DNA from: Borrelia coriaceae
GTDB taxonomy: Bacteria; Spirochaetota; Spirochaetia; Borreliales; Borreliaceae
DNA length: 64,000 nucleotides
Reading direction: 5' to 3'
Assembly (NCBI RefSeq): GCF_023035295.1
Contig: NZ_CP075083.1
Span: forward strand, 124,001 to 188,000
The notes under the pieces are model-generated. The model saw only the letters and a program-made list of their open reading frames with translations, was not told where the DNA came from and did no database searches. This document shows, piece after piece, positions 55,541-64,000 of this stretch. Position 1 is the first letter of the stretch; the number at the start of each line of letters is the position of its first letter. The position numbers and the translations under genes are program-made.

Positions 55541-55962
55541 TTATCAATTAGTTGTCTTGCAGATCATCTTTAAAGAAATATTTAAGTTTAACATTGATAT
55601 TAAAATATTAATAAGTTGAATAAATATGTTAATTTGATGATTACTATATAGTGTAATTTGAATAAGGAGATATTTAGTTGTAAAGCTCTAATAATTTATG
55701 ATTTTTGGTGTTGATATTAAATGTTACTTATTTTGTATAAAAGGGTTATTGGGTGAGTCTTGCTTTATGCTTTGTGGCAATATATGATTGATGCTAGTAG
55801 GGGTATGTATTATGTAAAATCAGTAATATAAAAGGAATACCAAGACATGTAAAGACAAAAGAGGAAGCTTTAAAACTATTTGGTGAAAGAGCAGATGTAA
55901 GATACACAGGAATATTGTTTGTGTGTTTTAAATTGGGATATAAACTAGGAAATAGCTTATAA
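55541..55962 (+). other. Relic region
   Basis: A BTA121-like leader without a gene (AAGGAGATATTTAGTTG, about 55663-55680) is followed by an unrelated fragment of about 48 codons ending at 55963 (GIPRHVKTKEEALKLFGER, then YTGILFVCFKLGYKLGNSL). I do not recognise the fragment; it has no start codon of its own. Confidence 0.45.
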
Positions 55963-55990
55963 AAATAGACTACAATATTGTAGCCTATTT
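55963..55990. terminator. Bidirectional terminator
   Basis: AAATAGACTACAAT / ATTGTAGCCTATTT, one mismatch, A-rich on the left and T-rich on the right. It lies just past the stop of the - strand gene at 55999-56919. Confidence 0.7.
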
Positions 55991-55998
55991 GATTAATG

Positions 55999-56919
55999 TT
56001 ACCTTTTTGAGTGACTAGCCATAAGTTTTTCTAGTAATTCTTTTGTTTTTTGGAAATTTTCTTCCAATGTTGATAGATCATTTGCATCATATTTATATGA
56101 GCGACCCATCTTTCTTACTTTTACGGAAGCTTCTTCTAAGTATTCTTTTGCTTTATTAGCATCATCATTATTTTGGGAATCTTGATGAGTAGCGTTGTAA
56201 TATTTGTTGTAATTTATTTGTACACTAATAGCGCTACTTTGGAGTATAAACCTTTCTGTATAGAATTTTGATGGAGATTCTTTTATTTTCTTGATCCAAT
56301 GAAATGTGTCTTGCATATCATATATAACAGAAGATAATAATTTTTTATATTTTTCGTCTTCTGTTTCTTTTGCAATCTCAGATTGTGGATCTGGTACTAC
56401 TTGCTCTTCTTCTATTATTGTATTAGGTTCTGAGTGAGCACCTAATACGATTGGTGTAAATGAGTTTTCTTCTATTACTGTAGTAATGTCAGAATATGAG
56501 CCTGATACTATTGGAGTTGAGTCTGTTCCAGTAAGACTTGTGTAGCGTGTTTCTCCCTCTTCTCCTTTAAGAGGTCCACCTCCAGCGAAACCACTTATAC
56601 TATATCCTCCTGCAGGAATTGGAATCTCATTTTGATTGTTAGAGCCTGCTTGAGTTTCAGTTTGATTGCTGCTAATAAAACTTGAATTAATTTCATTTTT
56701 TATTTCTTGTTTTAATTGGTCTGTTTTTATATATATTATTTTTTTAAATTTTTTAAGGACACCATTTTTCTGAATATTATTATCATTTTTGGCATCCAGT
56801 ACAGTATGTATTTGATCAAGTAAATCCACGGATTTATCTTTAAGTTCGTCATTAAGTATTAAATCACAACTGATGAAACTTAAAAGCAAACTTAAGCTTA
56901 AATACTTTGTCTTATTCAT
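55999..56919 (-). CDS. BBK32/Fbp-like fibronectin-binding lipoprotein (probable)
   Basis: 306 aa. ATG is preceded by AAGGAGACTGAATACA. Signal peptide ends LLLSFISC (Cys about 19), and the next residues, DLILNDELKDKSVDLLDQ, resemble the start of mature BBK32. The middle (about 95-205) is low-complexity with repeated SYSDITTVIEENSFTPIVL and HSEPNTIIEEEQVVP units; such acidic repeats would suit fibronectin binding by beta-zipper. The C-terminal 110 residues (KYKKLLSSVIYDMQDT onward) are helical, like the C-terminal domain that in BBK32 inhibits complement C1r. Relapsing-fever Borrelia are known to carry Fbp homologues. Assignment rests on recalled sequence, not a search. It is the first gene on the - strand. 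Confidence 0.65.
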   Translation of the reverse strand: MNKTKYLSLSLLLSFISCDLILNDELKDKSVDLLDQIHTVLDAKNDNNIQKNGVLKKFKKIIYIKTDQLKQEIKNEINSSFISSNQTETQAGSNNQNEIPIPAGGYSISGFAGGGPLKGEEGETRYTSLTGTDSTPIVSGSYSDITTVIEENSFTPIVLGAHSEPNTIIEEEQVVPDPQSEIAKETEDEKYKKLLSSVIYDMQDTFHWIKKIKESPSKFYTERFILQSSAISVQINYNKYYNATHQDSQNNDDANKAKEYLEEASVKVRKMGRSYKYDANDLSTLEENFQKTKELLEKLMASHSKR

Positions 56920-57589
56920 TGTATTCAGTCTCCTTATTTTATTTTTATTGCATAAATATATAGCATCTTATTAATTAATTCTAGAAAAATAAAAAAAATG
57001 TTTTAAATTCTCTTTAAAATAAGTTTATGTAGCAATAACCGTATATTAAGAAGACTTAATATGTTTTAAAAAATAAATAGTTATTGTTATTTAAACTTAA
57101 TAAAACTCGAAATAACATTGACATAATTGAATTATTTATCATAAGTATTTTATTTTACCCGATCTATATTTCATTAAATATGAGTTATGAAGATAAAAAT
57201 AATAATGAATTGAAGTAAATTAAGACTTTTACTATAACTAATGTCTTTAATTGTAATAAAAAGATAGGGTGGATATTGTTGATGAACTTAAAAAAAAAGT
57301 CAGAGTGCAAAAAGAAGAAAGTATGCGTAGGCTATTGTTTAGTAAGGAGCTAATAATTTAAGCTTAAATAGTTGGTGTTGATGTCAAGCTTAAAGAATAA
57401 TAGTGATCGTATAGAATTTGCCAAGAATAAGAGTAGTGTCAAGCGAAAGGTTAAAAATCGTTTAAATTATAATAAATATTAATAATTAATAATAATTTTT
57501 ATAAAAAGGATCATATATTATTGTATAATGAAATAATATTTTCAATTTAAATTGTGATTGAAAAAATATTATTGGGTGTGAATGTAAAT
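56920..57589. other. Intergenic between divergent genes
   Basis: Carries the leaders of the Fbp-like gene and of 57590. A T-rich tract lies upstream of TATATT (- strand, about 56950-56995), a plausible promoter. Short decayed frames (VDIVDELKKKVRVQKEESM, about 57272-57328; LKNNSDRIEFAKNKSSVKRK, about 57384-57443) suggest a relic gene that I cannot identify. Confidence 0.45.
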
Positions 57590-59845
57590 ATGAAGAATTT
57601 GTTATTAATTTTATTTGTGATAATTCATTGGTTATTAATTATAAGTTGCAATTTAAAATCTCCGCAACAAGATAATATGATTAGGGGAAAGCCTTTTAGC
57701 AAAGCTTTCAGCAATTTTATTAGGTTTAAGAAACTAGAGGGTAGTTCTAGTACACCTAAAGGAATTAATAGGACTTTAACATTTGGTGATATGATATATA
57801 AATTAGAGCATTCAGGTATTGGTGGGGTAAGGGAAGTAATTAATTTAATGCAACTTGTGGTATGTAATTTGATTATTGGTTTTGAGCAAGGTTATAGAGC
57901 GTATTCTGTTGATGAATTTAGGAACTTATTGAGTGATTTAGGATATGATAGGGTTAAAGAAATTGTAAAGGTTCATTTAGAGATTTTTAAACTACTATCA
58001 GAGGTTGAATTGGCTATTAAAGATGTTGAGAAATTTAGATCAGAATATGAATTCGGAATGAAGTTTTATTCTATAATATTAGATTATAGCTTGGATTTAA
58101 AGAAAAGATTTAGTAGTACTAATGTCGATGAGATCTATAATCAAGTTACAGCTTATGATAAGGTTCATAAGTCTAGGCTTAATAAACTTAAGGAAGATAT
58201 TGATGACGCATTAGATTTGGATGGTAAAGGTTTACATAAAACTTTATCTGATAATGAGAGAGCAATAATTGGGTATCTTAAAAGGATAGTAACTGATCTT
58301 AGTATTGGGGATAATGATTGTAGGACGTATTTGCCTGATGATTTTAATCTGCTGCTAGTGAAATTGGGTGATTTAAGGGTTAAAGAAATTTTAGAACATT
58401 TTGCAGATATCTTAAACCCAATATTTGCAATTGAAAATATATTTTATGATATGAATCGTCGCAAAGTATTAGATTTGCAAGCTCGATTTGCTTCTTTAAT
58501 TGAACATGATCCTAATGATAACCCAGTATTAGGTTTGCAAGTGCGGTTTGACTCTCTGATGAGAGAATATAAATTGATTTTAAAGAAACTTTTCTCTCTC
58601 TCTGAACCTGATGATGTATATGCTAACATTATGAGTTATGATTTTCATAATAGTAAATATGCAGATGAGTTTAATAAGCTTAAAGTAGATCTTATTTGGG
58701 GTGTAGAGTTTGATAAACTTTATTCAAACTTATCAAGTGATGAAGTTGTAGAGTTTGATTCTATAAGGAATTTAGTAACAGATTCTTCTTTTGAGAGTCA
58801 GTATAAGGAGTATTTTCATAATGCTTTTTATAAGTTGCTAAGTGACCTGGGGGCATTGAGTTTTTATAAGATAGTACGACTTTGTTTAGATTTTATTGGC
58901 AAACAAAAAGAAAGACAAGTTATTATTGATAATATTGAGAATACAATTGCAAGAGAAGTATTGCAAAATTCTCTTGATTTTTGTAGCAAGACATATTTAT
59001 TTTTTTTAAAAAACTCATTTAATGCTGCCGATTCTCAAGGTGTGTATGATAGCCTTACCAGTGATGAGCAAATAGCTGAATTTGAAAAATATTTGGCTGG
59101 TGTGGATAAAAAGATTGCTGAATTTTTAAAATTTATCAAGATATATAAGGATTTATCAGCTGAAGAGTTAGAAGCATTGAGATTTATGCTCAAGGTATCA
59201 AATGGTATTAATAATATTGAATCTAATGATCATGTTGGGTCTGATGATACAGTTTTTATTTGGTTAAATAATTCATATTTACGTGAAGTTATGAGAATTA
59301 TGCATATTAGTTGCAGATTTTTAGAAGAGATAAAAAAATTTAAAGAAGCATTTAATAATATTTCTACAGAAAGCTTAAAGGAAAATTTCAGGATTGAGTT
59401 TGATCATTGCTATAATGATTATGCAACAAATTTACGAGAAGCGTTGTATACGGTTTATACCGATATATTTTATAGTGTTGATTATATCGGTAAGATTACT
59501 GAGCTACGCAACCGGGTTCTTAATGTTTTAAAAGGTGAAACTTTAGAAGGAGCATTAAAAAGTAGGTTGGTTGAATTTCAAGACGAAGCGATATATGGAC
59601 GTTTCATTTCGGTATTAACTAATCCTATTGATATGGAAAATTCTAAAACCTATTCTCTTGAGGAATTTTATATTTTATTAAGCCAGTTGGGTGCTGCTAA
59701 GCTTGATGAGATAATAAACCATTTGCTTTCTGTTTCAACAAAAACAGTAGACAACAATTCTCCTTCTGAGTATGACTTGCGGTTAAAAGAGGCGTTTAGT
59801 TATCCTACTGTTGATGAGATATATGAGGCAGCTATGAGTTTATGA
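57590..59845 (+). CDS. Giant BTA121-domain surface lipoprotein, five modules
   Basis: 751 aa, longest intact array member. ATG 57590 is chosen because the signal peptide starts there (MKNLLLILFVIIHWLLIISC, Cys20); no Shine-Dalgarno is evident, unlike all other intact genes here. Hallmarks: GYRAYSVDEFRNLL (about 101), DCRTYLPDDFNLLL (about 243), YKEYFHNAFYKLL (about 403), a degenerate fourth TVFIWLNNSYLREVM (about 555), and SKTYSLEEFYILL (about 685). The second module has an internal 20-residue duplication (58465-58584). It ends inside the fifth module with no C-type domain. Isolated from the array by the - strand gene. Confidence 0.87.
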   Translation: MKNLLLILFVIIHWLLIISCNLKSPQQDNMIRGKPFSKAFSNFIRFKKLEGSSSTPKGINRTLTFGDMIYKLEHSGIGGVREVINLMQLVVCNLIIGFEQGYRAYSVDEFRNLLSDLGYDRVKEIVKVHLEIFKLLSEVELAIKDVEKFRSEYEFGMKFYSIILDYSLDLKKRFSSTNVDEIYNQVTAYDKVHKSRLNKLKEDIDDALDLDGKGLHKTLSDNERAIIGYLKRIVTDLSIGDNDCRTYLPDDFNLLLVKLGDLRVKEILEHFADILNPIFAIENIFYDMNRRKVLDLQARFASLIEHDPNDNPVLGLQVRFDSLMREYKLILKKLFSLSEPDDVYANIMSYDFHNSKYADEFNKLKVDLIWGVEFDKLYSNLSSDEVVEFDSIRNLVTDSSFESQYKEYFHNAFYKLLSDLGALSFYKIVRLCLDFIGKQKERQVIIDNIENTIAREVLQNSLDFCSKTYLFFLKNSFNAADSQGVYDSLTSDEQIAEFEKYLAGVDKKIAEFLKFIKIYKDLSAEELEALRFMLKVSNGINNIESNDHVGSDDTVFIWLNNSYLREVMRIMHISCRFLEEIKKFKEAFNNISTESLKENFRIEFDHCYNDYATNLREALYTVYTDIFYSVDYIGKITELRNRVLNVLKGETLEGALKSRLVEFQDEAIYGRFISVLTNPIDMENSKTYSLEEFYILLSQLGAAKLDEIINHLLSVSTKTVDNNSPSEYDLRLKEAFSYPTVDEIYEAAMSL
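58465..58584 (+). repeat. 60-bp in-frame direct duplication
   Basis: Two diverged 60-bp units (VLDLQARFASL and VLGLQVRFDSL) within the helical part of module 2 of the giant lipoprotein. Confidence 0.8.
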
Positions 59846-60131
59846 AAATTTGTGGGATTTAATATTTGGTTAGATTTGTTATCTAAAAACCATGATTTGA
59901 TTTTATATACTGATAATTGAGTTATGAATTTTTGTAATTTTTAGCTATCAGTTTGTACAAGATAGGTCTGTGTCAATTGTTTTTATTGTTGTAACTTATG
60001 TGAGTGATTTTAATAGTATAAATCATCTAGGTTATAAGTAAATAGCACAAGTATGATATCATTTTGGATAGTACTAGTAATACTATAAAGGGTAGTAATT
60101 TAGTTAAGGTAGATAATGTAATAACATTATT
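59846..60131. other. Convergent intergenic region
   Basis: Between a + strand and a - strand gene end. Contains short GTACTAGTAATACT-like palindromic words near 60071-60085 but no strong terminator that I can see. Confidence 0.4.
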
Positions 60132-61952
60132 TTAAATGTCCATGGATTTGTGTAATTTATATATATCTCTTTTATATGATCTCTTTATGCAATTTATATC
60201 GATATTGATGTCGTCAATTGAATGGTGAAGATCCGAAAGATTGAAACTCAGTGTTCGATGGCTATCATCTGCATCATTAGGATTCAATTTGTTTAGTATT
60301 GCTAAATATTTTTTTTCTATTGATTGATATAAGTTTTTAATTATTTCTGGTGTGTTTTTGTATTTTGTATAAAGTTTGCGCTTTGCTAGAGGGTTAAGAT
60401 GGAAATTTTTATTATTTAATATATCAGTAAACTCTTCTATAAATTTTTGTGCCTTAATTAAGGAAAAAACCATATCTGTCATTTTGTTTACGAATGAGCA
60501 TGCTAGATTTGGGTTTTTATCTTTCATGGCATTGATAGCTTTATATGCTTTTTGAAATAAAGGATCTTTTTCTAAAGAATTTGATGGATTGGCATTTTTT
60601 GTAATGAACACTTGTTTAAAGTAAGATTTAAAATCATTATCAGATAAGTTTTGAATATAGGCTTGATTTGCACGAAATATTTCGCGTTTGTAATCTTTAT
60701 TTGATTTGAATGCTTCCTTGCTTGTATTGAGAATTGAACTGCGAATTTTTATGAATTTATTCATGAATTTGGAAAAATTTTCATCTATATTATTAGGCTC
60801 TAATGCCTTTATTGCTTTTAGGTAGTCTTTTTTGATTGAATCATGTGATTTTATAAATTGTTCAACCATATTTTTGTATTTATTGTGTATCTCTTCCTTT
60901 TCTTTCAAATGGTTGTAAAAAGTGTTGTTACTTAATTGTTCTTCAAGATCTTGTGTAAAATTTTGTGTTTCAGGAAATAGAGAAGATATCTCTACCATTT
61001 CATGTACAAGATATGCTGCTTGGTCTGGGTTTTTATCTCTAAGAGCATCAATAAATGGATATAAATTTTTAAATAAGTCTTCTTCTAAAGATGGCTTTAA
61101 TGGGTAAATGTTATCTTTAACAAAGGTTTTCCTCATATAGGATTTAAGTTCATCCTTACTTAAGGATTTGATTAAGTTTATTTCTTCTAAAAAATATGAA
61201 TATTTTTGTAAGTATTTAAAATTTTCTTGCCATTTAGTTTCTTTCTTTGTATATTCTGGATTTACGTATTTGTGGTATATATCTTTTTGTTTTTTGTGTG
61301 TAGCTTCAGATGAAGATTGGATATCTTCTAATTCATAAATACTATTATCTATATCATTAGGATCAAACATTTTGATTGCCGTGAAGTATGCTTCTTTATT
61401 TTTGTTATTTAATTCGTAAAGTTTGTTAAGAGCATCTTTGTATCTATAATAAGTTTTTCTTTCGTACCTATGCGACAATATATCATTAAACTCACCCACT
61501 TGTGCAAAGGATGAAGTTAGTTTTTTCATTTTTTGTATGAGATGTACTACTCTTGCTGGATCTTTATTCTTAAGGGTTTTAAAAAAAGCATATGTTTTTT
61601 CAAATAAAGGCTCAAGACTTCCAAAAGAATCGCCTGGACTATGGCAGAGCCCTGTAACAAAGGTGACTTCAGAGTAGGATCTAAAAGTTGGCTCATAATC
61701 TTCATCATATGCAGATACAAACCTTTCAGGTAAAGATTTAACTCGCTCAACTTCTTTTAAAAATTTTGGATCGGCCTTTAACTGATTAAGTTCATCTTCC
61801 CATTTTTTTACTCTTAATTGTGCTTTTTGTGGATCTTGATTTATAGATACACAAGCTGTAAATGTAAGTAGAAGAATGAATAGACATGTATTTGATATTA
61901 ATCTAGTATATCTCACTTGAGTTATTATATTTAATAATTTAAATAATGACAA
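60132..61952 (-). CDS. Lipoprotein with three internal repeats, unknown function
   Basis: About 606 aa from TTG 61952; GTG 61913 (VRYTRLISNTC) is an alternative, and neither has a clear ribosome site. Hydrophobic FILLLTFTAC gives a lipobox with Cys34. The mature part has three diverged repeats of about 170-180 residues. Each runs: FKSYFKQVFI-like helix, an EDPLFxKxYxFxxxLKDKNP box, a helix with VxxMxxxxSSF, FxxxLxxxxFY, and KALDPNDIDxS. The boxes lie near residues 95, 285 and 470. I do not recognise the family. It is unrelated in motif to BTA121 but uses the same strategy of repeating a helical domain behind a lipid anchor. Confidence 0.75.
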   Translation of the reverse strand: MSLFKLLNIITQVRYTRLISNTCLFILLLTFTACVSINQDPQKAQLRVKKWEDELNQLKADPKFLKEVERVKSLPERFVSAYDEDYEPTFRSYSEVTFVTGLCHSPGDSFGSLEPLFEKTYAFFKTLKNKDPARVVHLIQKMKKLTSSFAQVGEFNDILSHRYERKTYYRYKDALNKLYELNNKNKEAYFTAIKMFDPNDIDNSIYELEDIQSSSEATHKKQKDIYHKYVNPEYTKKETKWQENFKYLQKYSYFLEEINLIKSLSKDELKSYMRKTFVKDNIYPLKPSLEEDLFKNLYPFIDALRDKNPDQAAYLVHEMVEISSLFPETQNFTQDLEEQLSNNTFYNHLKEKEEIHNKYKNMVEQFIKSHDSIKKDYLKAIKALEPNNIDENFSKFMNKFIKIRSSILNTSKEAFKSNKDYKREIFRANQAYIQNLSDNDFKSYFKQVFITKNANPSNSLEKDPLFQKAYKAINAMKDKNPNLACSFVNKMTDMVFSLIKAQKFIEEFTDILNNKNFHLNPLAKRKLYTKYKNTPEIIKNLYQSIEKKYLAILNKLNPNDADDSHRTLSFNLSDLHHSIDDINIDINCIKRSYKRDIYKLHKSMDI

Positions 61953-62242
61953 TAGTTTGATATCATATAATAAATAATTTTTATTTTAAAATAAAAATTA
62001 TTTGATTTTGAGCATAATGTAGTGTTGGGGGATAAATTAAAATAATTTGGAGAGATAGCTTAAAATAAGCATTTGAGAATAAATTTGGATTCTTAGGCTA
62101 GAAGTTAATGGGGAGGATATTGAAATCAATCCATTTATTCATCATTACATTGAGTGTAGGTCATAACTTCATTGATATATTTAATATATTACCTTGTAAT
62201 CATTAAATTATATTGATTTATTAAAATTAGTGATTATGAAAG
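61953..62242. other. Intergenic, no gene seen
   Basis: AT-rich; holds the leader of the - strand lipoprotein. A - strand AAATTATTTTTATTTTAAAAT-like segment near 61970-62000 could contribute promoter A/T tracts, but I see no clear boxes. Confidence 0.4.
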
Positions 62243-62917
62243 TTATTTTTTATATTTTTGGAATTTATTGTCATAGCTTATTTTAATAAGATTTTTAATT
62301 TCTTGAATTTTAGAATCTAATGTGCAAAAAATCTGAATATTTCCATTACCATGATTACCAATATTATTGATATCTCTAGTAAACCCTTCTTTAAATCCTG
62401 TATACAATTTCGTTTCAACTTTTTCAATTTAAGTTTTAATTGCTTAAAATAATTTTCAATTTTTTCCCTATTCTTATGATATTTAACTTCTATTAAAATA
62501 AGTAGGCTCTCTATCTTCTTTCGGATAAAGAATGTAGTCGACTTTCATTCCATTTTGATCAGGAATATCGGCTGTAGCTTTAACTTGAACAACTAAATGA
62601 TCAGTAGGATCTTGCTCTTGTGTTAACGCATTAGATTGAGATTCATCAGACCGTAACTCTATCTCACTTATAGGTCTTGTCTCCTCATTCTTTTGTTGTC
62701 CCATTTCAATACTTTTACTACCATCTTCAGTCTGCTGTTCCAAAGGTTGCTAATTAACCGTTGTAGAAATACCACCTTCAGAAGAATTTTTTACACTTTC
62801 CAAATCAGACTCTGAATTTGAAACATCAGACTCAACAACCTCTAGAACAACAAAAGTTTCCTTTTGCTCTTGAGTTAATACTGCATTATCTCGAAACACA
62901 AACTGTAACTCTGTCAT
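62243..62917 (-). pseudogene. HsdR N-terminal-domain-like pseudogene
   Basis: Read on the - strand from ATG 62917: MTELQFVFRDNAVLTQEQK, a Ser/Glu/Gln-rich stretch, TAG near 62752, then more S/Q/E-rich sequence and ADIPDQNGMKVDYILYPKED. A frameshift near 62500 continues with LLILIEVKYHKNREKIENYF, and a second near 62420 with GFKEGFTRDINNIGNHG to TAA 62243. The pair KVDYIL...LILIEVK matches the nuclease core of HsdR_N / type I restriction R-subunit N-terminal domains (xVDYAL...xxIExK). Coding resemblance also extends upstream of the ATG (LLQKKGIELVVIRNISES). It cannot encode a functional nuclease as it stands. Confidence 0.55.
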
Positions 62918-63079
62918 ACTTTCGGATATATTCCTTATAACAACTAGCTCAATACCTTTCTTTTGTAAAAGTATAGACCTTGATAACCAAATTGATACTG
63001 TTAAATCTAATATTTAGACCTTTGATAATAAGTTAACAGTCAAGTATAATATATTTAAGAAAATTCATTGTTAATAAAT

Positions 63080-63292
63080 ATGTCATATAAATACAAAACT
63101 ATAAATACACATTTTATAGAAGCAATAAAATGTGTAAGTACAAAAATACAATCTAGTAAGGATTACATTGTAAACGAAGCACAGACAAAGCAGATTCTTA
63201 TTAACCCATTTTTATATGCAATGGGTCAAGATCAAGAGAAGGGGTTTTCTGAGCAAGAGTTCGAGATTAATAAAATTAAGAGTGTGAAATAG
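63080..63292 (+). pseudogene. Fragment like the start of an HsdR_N protein
   Basis: 70 codons from ATG 63080. THFIEAIKCVSTKIQSSKDY, then NEAQTKQILINPFLYAMGQD resemble the opening helices of HsdR_N-domain proteins (TEEATKNALVxPFxxALGY). The frame stops at 63292 before the KVDYIL/IEVK core, which is instead found on the opposite strand at 62243-62917. It may be the detached 5' end of the same kind of gene. Confidence 0.45.
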
Positions 63293-63860
63293 AATCTACT
63301 TTAGCACAGCTTAATGAATTCAATAAGAGTTTCGCCGACGCATTGTCAACATTGGATTTTGTAGAATCTAGGATTAATGATGAAAAGTCTATGATGGAGA
63401 AGGTGATTAAAAAAGAAGTGAGAGGTGTGGTATATAAATTAATTAATGGTTTTGGAAAAGAATTTGGTTCTGTCAAGACAGGAAGTTTGTATAATTGTGG
63501 TGTATAGCAAATTGCGAATCAATTAATTAAGAAGATTAAAGAGAGTAGATATATTTCAAAGGTTTATATAATAACCATCTTGGTAGATTAGAGGGTGTAA
63601 TAGCTAATATGAAGAGTGATATATTAAAGGAAGAAGATGGATTGAGTAGTGCAAGGGGTGTGTTTGAAAAATAGATAAAGGTTTAGACACCCTAAGAGGT
63701 GCTAGTAGTCCCCCCCCAACAGGTAAGGGTAAATTTTGGTGTTTTAAAAGAGTTTATTGGCCTTGTAGGAGGTTATATTATCTATGATAAAGATAAGCAT
63801 GATTATTTGCATGTTAATCGAAGGATTGAGAAATTTTTGAAAGATTATAATCATTGTTAA
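63278..63860 (+). pseudogene. Decayed coding sequence, unidentified
   Basis: Successive frames give ECEIESTLAQLNEFNKSFAD, KKEVRGVVYKLINGFGKEFG to a stop at 63508, GLYNNHLGRLEGVIANMKSD to 63674, then FIGLVGGYIIYDKDKHDYLH to TAA 63860. At least three frameshifts and a run of eight Cs (63710-63717) interrupt it. The peptides look like a real helical protein, but I do not recognise it. Confidence 0.5.
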
Positions 63861-64000
63861 ATGATTGAGAGGTGTTTATATAAGTATTATTTGTTCACTG
63901 TTAATTATGTTCCATTTAAATAAAATTATGTAATCTAATATCTGTTAGGCTGAATTACAAGTATTGGAGTGATATTTATTGATAAGGGATAGTGGGAGTT

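Noticed and set aside
57250..57480. Plasmid partition/maintenance gene (PF49/50/57 type)
   Set aside because: Only short decayed peptides are readable and none matches the partition families I can recall.
60922..61107. 61-codon + strand ORF
   Set aside because: Antisense to the - strand triple-repeat lipoprotein; no ribosome site.
1..64000. tRNA, rRNA or other structured RNA genes
   Set aside because: No cloverleaf or rRNA-like sequence was noticed; the stems seen fit terminators and leaders.

Overview
This window looks like part of a linear megaplasmid of a relapsing-fever-group Borrelia. The reasons are: very AT-rich DNA; a head-to-tail array of lipoprotein genes whose repeated domain matches the family named 'BTA121 domain-containing surface lipoprotein'; a Bdr protein; and a protein resembling the BBK32/Fbp fibronectin-binding lipoproteins. 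Family names come from memory and the protein sequences; nothing was searched. I see no tRNA, rRNA, CRISPR array, transposase or complete plasmid replication/partition genes.

Layout. From 1 to 59.8 kb the + strand carries at least 33 BTA121 loci: 25 that look intact and 8 decayed. Each encodes a short signal peptide ending in a lipobox Cys, then modules of about 130-150 residues predicted to be helical. I use three module labels. 'A' has the TNPxIG loop followed by GYKTYxDxEFYxLLxxLG. 'B' is a variant A, often reading TSPSQDYKTY or YKLRTVQEF. 'C' is the C-terminal type, with SxFxxxxLLGxLG then FHxxVI and no NPxIG loop. A-B-C is standard; two genes have lost one module's worth and two have gained modules. 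Most genes have their own terminator (stem AAGCCTTAGATC...) and several show a recognisable promoter, so they look like separate transcription units rather than one operon.

Sub-regions. 1-16 kb: ordinary A-B-C genes and two pseudogenes. 16-39 kb: longer genes, several with Gly/Ala/Pro/Glu-rich or Lys/Glu/Val-rich linkers between A and B, including a 135-bp tandem repeat. 39-47.8 kb: a divergent subclass present as a tandem triplication, each unit preceded by the same decayed BTA121 relic. 48-55.5 kb: another subclass, one gene broken by two frameshifts and a stop, plus bdr. 56-64 kb: an Fbp-like gene and a triple-repeat lipoprotein gene on the - strand, a giant BTA121 gene on the + strand, and decayed fragments, some resembling the N-terminal domain of type I restriction HsdR proteins.

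Working together. The array looks like a fast-changing reservoir of paralogous outer-surface lipoproteins. The mosaic blocks, module loss and gain, shared 3'-end palindromes and conserved UTRs are what recombination between paralogs would leave. Whether the genes are expressed together, singly, or act as donors for gene conversion cannot be seen here.
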